Translations under genes and position numbers: made by a program
Notes under the pieces: model-generated
The model's input: only the letters and a program-made list of their open reading frames with translations
Databases searched by the model: none
What the model was told of the DNA's origin: nothing
Origin: Platerodrilus igneus
Taxonomy: Eukaryota > Arthropoda > Insecta > Coleoptera > Lycidae
Assembly (NCBI GenBank): GCA_036346225.1
Contig: JARFIW010000139.1
Coordinates: 1,488,001-1,552,000, forward strand
Reading direction: 5' to 3'
Length of the DNA stretch: 64,000 nucleotides
Shown here: piece by piece, positions 44,803 through 55,993 of the stretch
Numbering within the stretch: position 1 is the stretch's first letter
Layout of the letters: each line of letters begins with the position of its first letter

Positions 44803-46824
44803 TCATAAGTTTGGCGGATATTCTGTAAAAGGTAAAGCAACAATGTATCGACCAGTATCATCTCGTTTTGTTGAAGTAGAGAACAATTCTTCACATTTAA
44901 TATCATCGGAACTACGAGTAACGACTTCACCTACTTCTTCGAGCTGCCAAAATTTCTGTAGCAAAGGTTCTATGACATCGGACCCTTCAACACAACAATA
45001 AACCTGTAAATTGGTCGTGACATTTTGAATTGGAGTTTGACCCATAATTATAAATCCTAAAGTGGAATTTATGGCAACGGGTAAATCGGGACTTGAATAT
45101 TTGAATGATTCCAAAATATGTGGTACAAGTTCAGCACCTATAATTCTGTGAATTTCTCCAGGACAAAAGAAAGTTTCATCGGCTAAACGTAGATTGCTAA
45201 AATGTTTACAAACTGCTGGGTCGACAGCACAAGATGGCAAACGATTCGTGATTTTGTCTAATACGAACGCTTGCATTTTGTATTTAACATCTGCATCATG
45301 TTGAGATGTAAATGCTATTTGCGTTTGACCGCGAACAGGTTTGAATGACGCACCGATCCCTGAAATAGACGTGTAAGTTTTATTTACAGGTAATCGAAGC
45401 AATTGACAGCATTTAGATGTAATGAAGTTACATTGACTAGCACTATCAATTAGGAATCTCAACCGCAGGTAAGTACCCATTGTTGATTCAACTTTAACGA
45501 TCGCAGTCGCTAAAAGAATCGTGTAATTTTTATCTGAACCTTCCTTAGTCGACGTTGAACAAAGACTCACATTAATTGCTTCATTTGTATTTATAGGATT
45601 AGCTAACGCTTGATTATTTGTGTCAACAATCGGACTAGGAATATGTAACACTGAATGATGACGGTTACTGCACAACCTACATGAATACGTAGAAGGGCAT
45701 AACGACAAAGCGTGCTTAGAACTGAGACAGTTAATACACAATTTTTGATCTTTAACAAAAGAAATTCGATTTTGCGGAGAAAGATTAAGAAATTTGTAAC
45801 ACCTAGCTAATCGATGATGTTCGCCTTTACAATAAGCACATTTCAAATTGTCGTGATTATTTACTTCTTTTGTGGCGAAGGCATGTAAGACCTTCGTCTT
45901 GTTTGTGTGGCCACTAATTTGCTTTGTTTTACTACTGCTGGTTCGATCTAAAATTTTAACTTGTTCTTTTACAAACGTGGCTAGCTCATCGTAAGTAGAA
46001 ATCGAACCTCCCTTTAAAGATTGTTCAAAAATTCGTCTTGTATGATTGTCTAGCTTTGATAAAGCAATAGAAGTAAGAATAAAATCAGACAAGTTTGTAA
46101 TGTTTAATTTACGAAGAGCATTGATTGCAGAGTCAACCTTTTCTATGAAAAAATTTAGACTGATAATACTTTCCGTTAGAAGCGCTTTAAAGTCGAAAAC
46201 CTGAGAAAGATAAGTGTTAGCTAAAGCGCGTTTATCTTCGTATTTTTCAATTAAAGCGGCCCATAGTATAGAGTAATTTTCAGCCGTCGATAACATACCA
46301 GGGCTTAATGCCAGAGCGCTACCCCGTAATTTTCCTAATAAATAATGCATTTTGCAAGTATTGTCCAAATTAGAATTATTATGGACAAGGCTTTTAAATG
46401 TTTCGTAGAAAAGAGGCCATTTTAGAAAGTCGCCGTTAAAATCAATTAGATCAATTTTTGGGAGACGAACAGTAGCTTTAGCTGCGTGCATAGTTTGATT
46501 TTGAGAAGATTTATCGGTAACTTTCGAAGTGATTAAACCGGTAGCAACATCCTGAATGTAACAATAAAGTTCATCGATAGCGTTTAATTCATTGTAGTTC
46601 GGTTTAAATTCTGGATCCGTTTCAAACCCTATCGTATTGATTTCATCTATGATTTCATCTAATTTACGTTTTGTGTCATCTAGGGTTGCGTGTCTTATCT
46701 TAAATTCTTTTAAAATTACCGAATCTTGAATGTTTTTACTTTTATCGTAAAGAATTTGAATTCTTTGGAAATAGGTTTCCTTTTTAGATTGAAGTGATTT
46801 TAATCTATTAACCGCTTTACTCAT
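44803..46824 (-). CDS. gag-pro: BEL/Pao Gag-protease
   Basis: 673 codons from ATG 46824. The N-terminal half is helical Gag-like (DUF1759-type region: FNGDFLKWPLFYETFKSLVH). Cysteine-rich knuckles lie at about residues 328-390 (CAYCKGEHHRLARC, CINCLSSKHALSLC, CRLCSNRHHSVLH). A BEL-type aspartic protease follows with LRFLIDSASQCNFIT at about residue 458. It ends in the linker FWQLEEVGEV...LPFTEYPPNL, which normally runs on into RT. The frame is fully open. The original polyprotein would have extended across the TGA. Confidence 0.85.
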   Translation of the reverse strand: MSKAVNRLKSLQSKKETYFQRIQILYDKSKNIQDSVILKEFKIRHATLDDTKRKLDEIIDEINTIGFETDPEFKPNYNELNAIDELYCYIQDVATGLITSKVTDKSSQNQTMHAAKATVRLPKIDLIDFNGDFLKWPLFYETFKSLVHNNSNLDNTCKMHYLLGKLRGSALALSPGMLSTAENYSILWAALIEKYEDKRALANTYLSQVFDFKALLTESIISLNFFIEKVDSAINALRKLNITNLSDFILTSIALSKLDNHTRRIFEQSLKGGSISTYDELATFVKEQVKILDRTSSSKTKQISGHTNKTKVLHAFATKEVNNHDNLKCAYCKGEHHRLARCYKFLNLSPQNRISFVKDQKLCINCLSSKHALSLCPSTYSCRLCSNRHHSVLHIPSPIVDTNNQALANPINTNEAINVSLCSTSTKEGSDKNYTILLATAIVKVESTMGTYLRLRFLIDSASQCNFITSKCCQLLRLPVNKTYTSISGIGASFKPVRGQTQIAFTSQHDADVKYKMQAFVLDKITNRLPSCAVDPAVCKHFSNLRLADETFFCPGEIHRIIGAELVPHILESFKYSSPDLPVAINSTLGFIIMGQTPIQNVTTNLQVYCCVEGSDVIEPLLQKFWQLEEVGEVVTRSSDDIKCEELFSTSTKRDDTGRYIVALPFTEYPPNL

Positions 46825-49140
46825 TGTGATATTAATAATTCGGTGATTAATAACAAATTGCAGATGTATAACAAATATGTAAATTTAGAACGAAAGATTT
46901 GTATTGTTTACGCTATTTCAAATGTACTCACTATTGCAAGGATAGATAAGCGAATTTGAAATAGAAAAGCATATGCGATAACAGAGCGCGAAAGGTCTGT
47001 TTAACGTACACCTGTTTATGTTATCTAAAGTGAACGATTCTTGTAAATGAACTGTGGCATGAACGAGCAAAATAACCCTTATAACCCGGTATTTAGTAGA
47101 GTGCTAAATTCCCGCTACTAACAATCCGTGCCCGAAGGTAACCAAAATATTAGCGCTCGGTTAAGACACAGTGGACTGTATTTTTTTAAACATGAACAAA
47201 CAAAATAAAGCAATGAACTTACCCAAGATCTGCAGCTCGCTTTAAATAGGCGTTTAAAGGGTGAGATTTAGGATGGTCATTGAAGGAAGGCAAGGATCAC
47301 GAATGTAGAAATTTAACGTTTTCGAACCCACTCTAAGACGGGTGCAAGGGGTTATTTTGACGTGCACACCGATGCCACAGTTACTAGCGAACCGAATCAC
47401 ACCGATGTTTGTTACTATCTGTTTTAATTTAGTTATTGTCGGAATTGGCATATGTTTCAATTTATCTATAAATTAAAATAACCTGAATTGAATGCTATTC
47501 TGGCAATAATTTATCGAATTAATAAACTGTAACTTTTAAAATAAAAGGAATTTGTTGCCGGCGTTACCACTACCTATCTCTTACTTTTGTTTAAACAAAA
47601 CAATACCTACTTTAAGTTATTTCGGAATGTATATTTTCTTATATTTTTAAACGTAAACTAAAAATTTCTTATTCATTTATAATTAGAAAATATGAGCCTG
47701 GAATTTAGATGAAAAAGTCAGGCAAACCTGCAAAGTTCCAGAATTTTTTTTTATATATTGCTTCGAACCCTCAATAATGTAATAAGCATCCACAAAACAA
47801 GAATACAACTAGAGATGCCCTAAAAATTTATGTACATCTGTACATTTAAATAGGAAATACCTGTTATAAGGCTAGAGATTATACCAATTATCAGTGACGC
47901 CTAGTTCAAACAAGCGGGCATCATAAATATTTGATGTAACCTCAATTCAAACGGTTTATTAAATAAGTAAAAACTTACCGTTTAAAATAAAATTCAAAAC
48001 AGAAAAGGATCAGTCTAGCGTCCCAGAGCACTCATCTCAGGTTCTTTATTCTTATTCGAGTGGGTGTCTTGTTAGATAATCAAATACACCGAAAAGCTTG
48101 TTTGTTAACGTCGACAGTAGAGAATATAAACGAAAAGAATTTAGGAATCCACCGTCACGTTTTTGCACCACTTAACTGCACCACCGTTAACGTCTAGAGC
48201 CACGTAAAAGTACCCCATAATCGTCAAAACGCGATTTTAGTTTTCGTTCTACCAAACTTTCCCAATACAAGCTACTTTGAGACGCTAACCCGAACCGTAC
48301 AAATTACTGCATTCTAGCTAGCAAAACAAAAGACGTTGACTGCCTACCATAGCATAATCGTTTACTGTTTCATGACCATCCTTGACCAAGATAATTTCTA
48401 GTGCCCTGTAATGGGTTTAACCAGGCTACTCTGATTTTATTATTTTTTAAACTTTATGAAAGGATAAAATTTTATTTCCAGAATCGGATGAAAAAGATTG
48501 ATTTGTACATGATGTATTACTTAAGCTATTAAAGTAAACTTTAGAACTGAAGCTTTTCACGTTAAGTACTTACATACAAAACAAGTTTTTTTAAATTAAG
48601 TTAATTTCATTTGCACACGGAAACGCTGTATTCTTACAGGATTCCTTCAGAATGAACATGTGTGTAAAGGATGGCTTAATTCTGTAAACAATTAATCGTT
48701 CCTAACCACAAAATTTCTTATATTATTAAACAACAATCATTGACCTACTCAAAACATAAAAATGTTATATATACATAATCAAAATTCTTCTAGAATTTCA
48801 TTTTGGATATTAGCCCCCCATACATGCGCGGTTTATCCGTAGAGATGAGGTACGTATAGATTTGATTTAACAGATTTGGTTCGAACATACTAAATCTTTC
48901 AAAATCCACTAACTATAATGACAAATACGCGCATCAAATGTTCATACTTGACTCGAGGTATCAAACTCGCCCGATAGTGGAAAAAATCTTACATTTCGGA
49001 CGGATTTGATGTGGCGCATGGTATTTTAAGTGAGGTAGGAGATCTGACTGACAAATCAGTCTTTTAAATATGTTTACTCGAAGCAACAAACGGTAGACTA
49101 TTGCTTGTGCAGGCATTATCGTTGTGGTTGCAGAACATTT
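46825..49140. other. BEL leader and presumed 5' LTR, then no gene
   Basis: The element's promoter side must lie here. A TATA-like TATTTAAAG on the minus strand at 47248-47240 and a TGGTTACCTTCGGGC word near 47147-47133 are candidates for promoter and primer site. Without the 3' LTR the LTR edges cannot be fixed. About 48450-49140 shows nothing recognisable. Confidence 0.4.
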
Positions 49141-49539
49141 ATGAAAAAACGATTGAAAATAAAATGGACTAAAAATTAGCTATTGCGACGAAATGATTTT
49201 AGTCACATGTCACTCTTGAAAGTGCTGCGAGCAACTGATCCAAATCGAAATTATTTATGAATGGACGAGAATACGTTTAACCATCTACTAAATCTTGTTA
49301 GCCCATATTTGAGGAAACAAGATACGGTGATGCAACAAGCAATTCCTCATGAAGAACAACTAATTGCCACTCTTAGATTTCCAGCTACTGGCAGATCGTA
49401 CGAAGACTTGAAATTCTCTACATGCATTTCAGCTCAAACATTAGGTCAGCTCATACTTGAGACGTGTCAAGTGATATATAATGTATTGAAAGAAAAAAAA
49501 ATTGCAGAAATTAGTTTTAATAATTTATCAAAAACGTGA
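49141..49539 (+). pseudogene. PIF/Harbinger transposase (HARBI1-like) N-terminal part
   Basis: One continuous frame with two stops reads WTKN-stop-LLRRNDFSH, LLKVLRATDPNRNYL-stop-, then MDENTFNHLLNLVSPYLRKQ, EEQLIATLRFPATGRSYEDL and QTLGQLILETCQVIYNVLK. This is the order of the N-terminal half of Harbinger transposases (helix-turn-helix region ahead of the DDE domain). The stops (TAG 49177, TGA 49258) sit where W and R are usual. The DDE domain is missing after 49539. Confidence 0.75.
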
Positions 49540-49603
49540 AAAAAATTCTAAATACATTTTTAAAGTAAATCAGATGGGTACAATTTTACAATAACAACTT
49601 TAA

Positions 49604-49769
49604 TCAAAAATTATACATTCTTGTCACATTTGTGTAAAAGTCTGTCAAATCCGTAGAACTGCTTCCACTAGAAGATGCAGATCTTGAGTGATCAGAAGCA
49701 TTAATGGTGGGCATTGTCTCCATGACAACTGTTTTCCGTGTCAATTCATTGAACAATCCTTGTGTTATT
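49604..49769 (-). pseudogene. Possible Harbinger second gene, C-terminal end
   Basis: The minus-strand frame reads NQVITQGLFNELTRKTVV, then a serine-rich stretch SASSSGSSSTDLTDFYTN and a stop at 49604, convergent with the transposase. Harbinger elements carry a second Myb/MADF-like gene in this position. This is an inference from context and composition. The upstream part appears to lie at 57391-57560, beyond the inserted LINEs. Confidence 0.45.
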
Positions 49770-51094
49770 ACTTGATTACTGTTTCAATACTAGTAGTGCA
49801 GCTGCCACTGTAGTCGACAACTTCTGTGCTTTCAATAACCTAACACAATATAATGAAATAGTGAATGTATCTGATCGTTTACTTGATTTAGTTCTCTATA
49901 GCACTGCCACAAAAGTGTCTAAATGTAATTTTCCAATAGTTCATGAAGACGGCTATCATCCAACTTTAGAAATCTTAATTTATATAGAGTTTAAATTAGA
50001 TATCAATTTCTCAATAAATAATGAAGATGTAAGGTGGAATTTCAAAAAAGCTAATTTTCCGCTACTGTACGATTCCCTTTGTTCAGTAGACTGGGCTCCC
50101 GTATGTCAAACCAAGGACATTAACTCTGCAATTCCGGAATTCTACAATACTTTATATAAGTTATTTAATTTGGCAGTGCCACGCCATCGTATTAAGTATT
50201 CCCGTACATACCTGCTGTGGTTTGATTCAATTATTATTAACCAATTGAAACTAAAACATAAACTTTGGAAGAAATATAAACAAAGTCATAGTATTAATGA
50301 CTACGTTAAATTTAAATCTATAACATCCTTATGTAAAATATTAATTGATAAAGCGTATATGATGTTTATTCTCAAGATTCAAGTGAACATTTCTTCAGAA
50401 CCGAATTATTTTGGAAATTTGTTAATAACAAGAAAAGCTCAACTACAATATCTGGTACAATAAAATACAATGACAAAACTATCACTACTCAACAAGAAAT
50501 TGTAGATGCATTGGCTTTACACTTCAGAAGTGTTTACGTTAAGTCAAATTCATCGAGCACCATTCCTGTATTTCTTAACACTCGCTTTATTTCGGTTACT
50601 AGTTTTACTGAGGTGTAAGTGTTGGAAGCTATAAGAAAACTAAAAACAAAAATACTGCTGGTGTCGATGTTGTGCCATCTTTCTTTGTTAAAGACTGTGC
50701 ATATGTATTAGCCAAACCTTTATGCTACCTATGCAATCTTTCTCTTAGACAGTGTTTTTTTCTGGATATTTGGAAGATGTCGATGATTACACCAGTACTT
50801 AAGAAGGGTTTTCCTCCAATATTACTAACTATCGTCCTATATCTATTATATTGAATATTGCCAAAGTTTTTGAGTCATTATTATACAAGCATATATATGC
50901 TCAAATAAAGCTTTATATTACACCTGCGCAACATGGTTTTATGGAAAGGAAATCAACAATCACCAACTCTGTTACATTCAACCAATGTGTTTGTGATTCA
51001 TTCGAGAGCAACAAACAAGTTGATGTTATCTACACTGATTTCCAGTAAGCCTTTGACAAACTTGATCATTACATTCTTTTGGGTAAACTAAATG
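49770..51094 (+). mobile_element. LINE A (Jockey/CR1 group), 5'-truncated front part
   Basis: The end of the endonuclease domain (SDRLLDLVLYSTATKVSKCN, HEDGYHPTLE) and linker lie at 49762-50463. The start of RT follows (PLCYLCNLSLRQC, AQHGFMERKSTITNS, VDVIYTDFQ) at 50672-51048, in several frames with stops. It is cut at 51094 by LINE B and resumes at 55994. Confidence 0.8.
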
Positions 51095-51125
51095 AACAGC
51101 AAGTTGTTGTTGATGTAGCCAATAT

Positions 51126-52230
51126 TTGCAATTAATGTAGTAAAAAGGTTTCAAATAAGTGTGTGGAGTGTATGAAATGTAAAGTTCATGTGCATTCATC
51201 ATGTGGAGAAAGATATGGAGTGTTTTTGAGTGCTTCTGGCAAAAATATGGACTATCTGTGCAATAGATGCTATAAACATGGCAGCTTAAATGAGAATGAT
51301 CAATCACTTATGGTTACCTGTGCTAACACTACTTCTGGCAGTGAGTGTGACCCGAAGTATGAGACTAATACTGTGGTGAACTTCCTTAAAAGCAACCTGT
51401 TCAAGGAGTTGATTAACTCTTTAATCACTCAGAACACTGAATCACTTTTAGCTAAACTCCTGGAATTAAGAACTGAGATTGATAACCTCAAGAAAAGTAA
51501 TATTGATCTTGTGAAGCTCCTTACCAAGGATCATAATTTAACAAATATTCATCAAAGTTTGAATTGTGAAAGAACATCTTGGATTAATAACTTTGATAAC
51601 ATTCCTAATACAAATGTTTTGAATCAAGAATTATCTACAAACATATGTGTTAGGAGAAACATTAATTTCATCCTGTTGTTGCAAGTTATTCTAATCAGTT
51701 ATCAAATATGGTATCTTCTGATAATACATCAATTATTGCTTCTAATCATCACCTTCCTGAGCATGTTGTTAATCACTCATCTGCCACTGCGCCCAAGACT
51801 CCCTATGCAGAAGTTGTGAAGAATAACGTACAATACGAACTTGCTAATAATCAATTAAGGAAAGGTAATTATGGTTTTGCAACAGTTTTTAACAAGAAAA
51901 AGAATAATAAAAAATCTATATACGGCACTGGTATTAGTAGTAATTTCTCCTCTAAATTGACTGCAGTTGAAAAGAAAGTTTGGTTCTTTGTTGGACGTAT
52001 TAAGTCTGGGACCAAAAGCGAAACCGTTTCGGATCACTTTCGGGAAATCATTTCAAATAAAGAGTTTTTTGTGATAGTCTGGAAACACGGGGTGTGTATG
52101 CATGTTTTCGCATAGGAGTTCATGTTGATGACAAAGCCATTGTTGAGAATCCTACTAACTGGCCTAGTGGCACTGAAATTCGGCCATATATTTTTCATAA
52201 AAAATCGGCCCCAGAAAACAACTCTTGACA
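51126..52230 (+). pseudogene. LINE B ORF1, PHD-like zinc protein
   Basis: It starts with a cysteine/histidine cluster (CSKKVSNKCVECMKCKVHVH, SSCG, YLCNRC), the PHD-like finger common in CR1-group ORF1 proteins. A leucine-rich coiled-coil region (LLELRTEIDNLKKSNIDLVK) follows. The C-terminal domain (KKVWFFVGRIKSGT, HVDDKAIVENPTNWPSG) lies in two other frames. A TAA at about 51133 and two frameshifts inactivate it. The true start is not visible; the element may be slightly 5'-truncated. Confidence 0.7.
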
Positions 52231-55114
52231 CTAAGATTAGTAGTCAAATTTTAAATGTGAACCAGTTTGGCAAATCTAGTATTCACTTCTATTATCAAAA
52301 TGTGAGGGGTCTTTGTACTAAGAATATCACGACATTACTCAATATTAGTTCAGCTAACTTTGATTGCATAGTTTATACTGAGACTTGGTTATCCAGTGAC
52401 ATTTCTAATGGTGAAGTTATTCCTAAGAATTTTAATGTATTTCGATGCGACCGCAAGTGTGAACTGCTAAACAAACAAAGAGGAGGAGGGGTACTTATTG
52501 CCATTAAATCACACATTAAGTCTAATTTACTACCCAGGTCAGGGTCTCATTATTTTGAGGATATTTGGATCAAAATTTTTATGGTCATACAACCTTATTA
52601 ATAGGAGCGGTGTATTTTCCTCCTAAATCGTCTCATGAGCTGTACCAAGTATTTGTTGATAAAGTGATTATTTAAGAACCAGCAATAATACAGCTAAAAT
52701 TTTAATTTTTGAGGACTTTAATGTTCCTGAAATTACATGGGTTGATATTGATGGATATTTTCTGCCCACAAAACTCACATCTTTGGTCAGCAAAGTTTTA
52801 ATAAGTGGTATGCAGCTTACTGTCTTAAATCAGATTAACAGAATAGTTAATAATCAGGGTAAACACTTAGACTTACTTTTTTCTGATTTAGAATCACTTG
52901 AAGTCATTAGATCCCAGAATATTCTGGTCAAAGAAGATGGATATCACCCGGCTTTGGAATTAGTTGTACTTTTAAAAATACCTGCAGGTATGCCATCTAA
53001 CAATAAATCTGTGGTATTTCAGTTTAGAAAGGCATCTTAAGATGACATTATTAGATTTTTTCAGAACATTGACTGGAATTTTGTCCAAACTGATCACAAT
53101 ATTAATATTATCGTCAACGAGTTCTACGAACGAATTAATCTTGCTATTAATCTTTTTATTCCTAAAAAATATTCTAAACCTAGGAAATTTCCCAAATGGT
53201 ACAATGAGAAACTAATTAAGCTAATTAAGTTTAAAAATAAATTGCACAGTAAATTCAAGAAATCTAAGTCAATGGAGGATTACAATGACTACTCAAATTT
53301 GCGTCGGCTAAGCAAAAATGAAATGAACATATGCTATAATCTTTTGATCAGGAACTTAGAAAATGAAATTAAAACAAATACTAAAAGCTTTTGGGCATAC
53401 ATTAATTCTGTTAGGAAAGAAGTGGGTATTCCTATTAGAATGAATTATGGTGGTAATTTGCTATCCTCATCCCAAGAAATAGTTGATGCTTTCCCTGATC
53501 ACTTCAGTTCTTGTTATCTAGCAAATCTGGATGCCAACAGAGGCTTATGCAACTTTTCTGATGTGTGCGTTTCATCTGCCGGCTTGTTCAGTCATACATT
53601 CACAGCCAATGAAATCATAGATAAGTTAACTAGTCTAGATATTAACAAAGGGGCTGGTCCTGATGGTATACCTCCAATCTTTTGGAAACAATGCTGTATG
53701 ATACTTGCTGAACCGTTACAAGTTATATTTCAAAAATACTTTGATTCCGGTGTATTTCCGGAACTGTGGAAGAAATCCTCCTTTTATCCTGTGTACAAAA
53801 ATGGAGATAAGTGTTATAGAAAACTACAGAGGAATCTCACTACTCTACTGTAGCTAAAATTTTTGAATTGATAGTTTGTGATGAGTTATTTAACACATTT
53901 AAACATGTCTTGGTGAAGCAACAGCATGATTTTTTCAAAGACCGATCAACATGCACTAATCTTGCTGTTTACCAGGATTTTCTAGTTAATGCACTGGAAG
54001 ATGGCAACCAAGTTGATGTGATATATACTGACATATCTAAAGCATTTGATAGGGTGTGCCATAATTTATTGATGGAGAATCTGTATGCTTTGGGAATTCA
54101 AGGTGTTTACCTAAAGTGGATTTCTTCCTATTTGTCTGACAAATCTCAATACATACATAATCGAGGTGTTAAATCTAAAGTGATTACTGTGAACTCGGGA
54201 GTGCCACAGGGGTCTCACCTTGGCCATATATTATTTTGTTTTTCATAAATGATGTCGTTTCTGTGTTCACATCTACTCAGTGCTTACTTTATGCAGCTGA
54301 CCTCAAGTTCTTTACTTATGCTAATTCTTACACAGATTGTTTATGTATTCCGCATGACCTTGATAATTTACTTTCTTATTGTGAATGTAATTTACTAAGT
54401 CTTAATGTTGCCAAGTGTAAAACAATTAGTTTCTACAGATGTAAGAATCCGGTCAGATTCATCTATCATATCAACAGTATTCCTCTGGAATTTGTTAACA
54501 GTATTTCTGACCTAGGTGTTGTGTTTGATCGGGAATTGTCTTTTTCTGATCATATAGACCATATACTGTTTAAATCATTTACAATGTTAGGTTTCATCAA
54601 AAGAAACAGCATAGGTCTATTTGACATATGTTCTTTGAAGTTGCTGTATAACGCATTAATTTTAAGTATTCTAGAATATAATTCTCTTATCTGGTCGCTT
54701 TATTACAAATGTAACATAGATAGATTAGAGTGTGTACAAGATAAATTTATTAAACATCTACTGTGGAAACTTAAGTTTCCTTATGAGAACCTTGACCATG
54801 TAATCAGAAGAAAGTTAGTAGGAATGCTAAGCTTAGAACAGAGACGTAGGAATAATATGGCTTTCTTTATGTATAAGCTTTGGAATAACATGGTTGATAG
54901 TGTAGACTTATTAAGCATGATTGGTCTAAGGATAACTCGTAAGAATACAAGGTATAGTGTTGTATTTAGTGAAAGTAGGCATAGAACTAATTATGGTTCA
55001 ACTGATTGTGTTTCAAGACTATGTAGGACTTACAATAGATTTTTTGTAGAAGTCGATATCTTCACGTGTAACTACACTAAATTTAAAAACAAAATTTTAG
55101 AATTAATAGAGTAG
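52231..55114 (+). pseudogene. LINE B ORF2, endonuclease-reverse transcriptase
   Basis: AP-type endonuclease blocks are FYYQNVRGLCTKN, YTETWLSSDI, RGGGVLIAIK and IFEDFNVPEITW (the usual G of GDFN is E). RT blocks are KGAGPDGIPPIFWKQC, ELWKKSSFYPVYKNGDK, DVIYTDISKAFDRVCH, SGVPQGSHLGHILF and the catalytic YAADLKFF, where the first Asp of the usual DD pair is Ala. The C-terminal region (ILEYNSLIW) is long and open (54236-55114). Frameshifts near 52600, 53830 and 54240, plus a TAA at 53038, separate the parts. Confidence 0.85.
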
Positions 55115-55993
55115 GAAGGCCTAGACAAAGCTATATTAGTCAAATTATTAGAGATGTAGGTTGTGAAGGGTATGTAGACCTTTTTAGACTAGCTCAGAAT
55201 AGAAAAGAATTTAGAGCTGCGTCAAACCGACTTTAAGTAAGTTCGAAAACAATACAAAAAGAAAAATAAAAATCAGTTAACTAAATGTCACCAGGACATG
55301 ACTCACAATTGGTTAGCGGTCTGGCATGTTGGTAGCGTTTCGTTGCTTAAGCCTTACCATAACATAATTTAATAAATGTCACCATGACATAACTCACAAT
55401 TAGGTAGCGGTCTGGCATGTTGGTAGCGTTTCGTTGCTTAAGCCTTACCATAACATATAATTTAATAAACGTCACCATGGCATAACTCACAATTAGGTAG
55501 CAGTCTGGCTTGTTGGCAGCGATTCGTTGCTTAAGCCTTACCATAACATATAATTTAACACTTTTCCTTTTTGAAGCGGATATCCAGGTTATATTTCATT
55601 TCCTTATAAATGGTAATCATTTAAACATGTTAGAGTTCTTTAACAACCATCAGGTTGCTAATATCTATGTAGAGCCAGCTGGATAGGAAAAAGATAGAAG
55701 GATATAGGAAGACCTAGACCAAACTATATTAGTCAAATTATTAGAAATTTAGGTGGTGAAGGGTATGTAGAGCTATTTAGAGTCGCAAGAATAGAAAAGA
55801 AGTTAGAGCTGCGTCAAACCGACCTTAAGTAAGGTCGATAACAAAATGATGATGATGAGAATTACCTTAATTAAGGCTTTAAGTGTGCATGTTTTCATTT
55901 GTTTTATTTTTATTAGTGTGTATCAATTTGAAATTATCTGTACATACACACACACGTAAATAAATAAATAAAAAATAAATAAATAAATAAATA
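55115..55993 (+). other. LINE B 3' region with duplicated tail pieces
   Basis: Two related 130-bp pieces (55115-55253 and 55705-55845) encode a LINE-like C-terminal motif: GRPRQSYISQIIRDVGCEGY and then LAQNRKEFRAASNRL in the first. The second is frameshifted and is followed by (ATG)n, a LINE-type 3' tail. The final stretch 55860-55993 is a T-rich leader to (TAAA)n. Confidence 0.6.
55283..55558. repeat. Three tandem ~92-bp units
   Basis: Units begin at 55283, 55374 and 55467. Each carries gtcacc-ggcataactcacaatt, gcggtctggcatgttggtag and cgttgcttaagccttaccat, with a few substitutions. Confidence 0.9.

Larger units (their letters stand above)
42284..46824 (-). mobile_element. BEL/Pao retrotransposon, 3' truncated
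   Basis: Gag, protease, reverse transcriptase, RNase H and part of the integrase are in the BEL/Pao order. Gag-pro, RT and the first integrase piece share one frame, broken by a single TGA (44803-44805) and a single TAA (43105-43107), with one frameshift near 42710-42770. The element stops at 42284 where piggyBac sequence begins, so the integrase end and the 3' LTR are lost. Confidence 0.85.
51095..55993 (+). mobile_element. LINE B (Jockey/CR1 group), near full length
   Basis: A two-ORF non-LTR element of 4.9 kb ending in (TAAA)n at 55960-55993. It is inserted in LINE A and flanked by 198-bp direct copies of its target (50897-51094 and 55994-56191). Both ORFs are broken. Confidence 0.8.
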
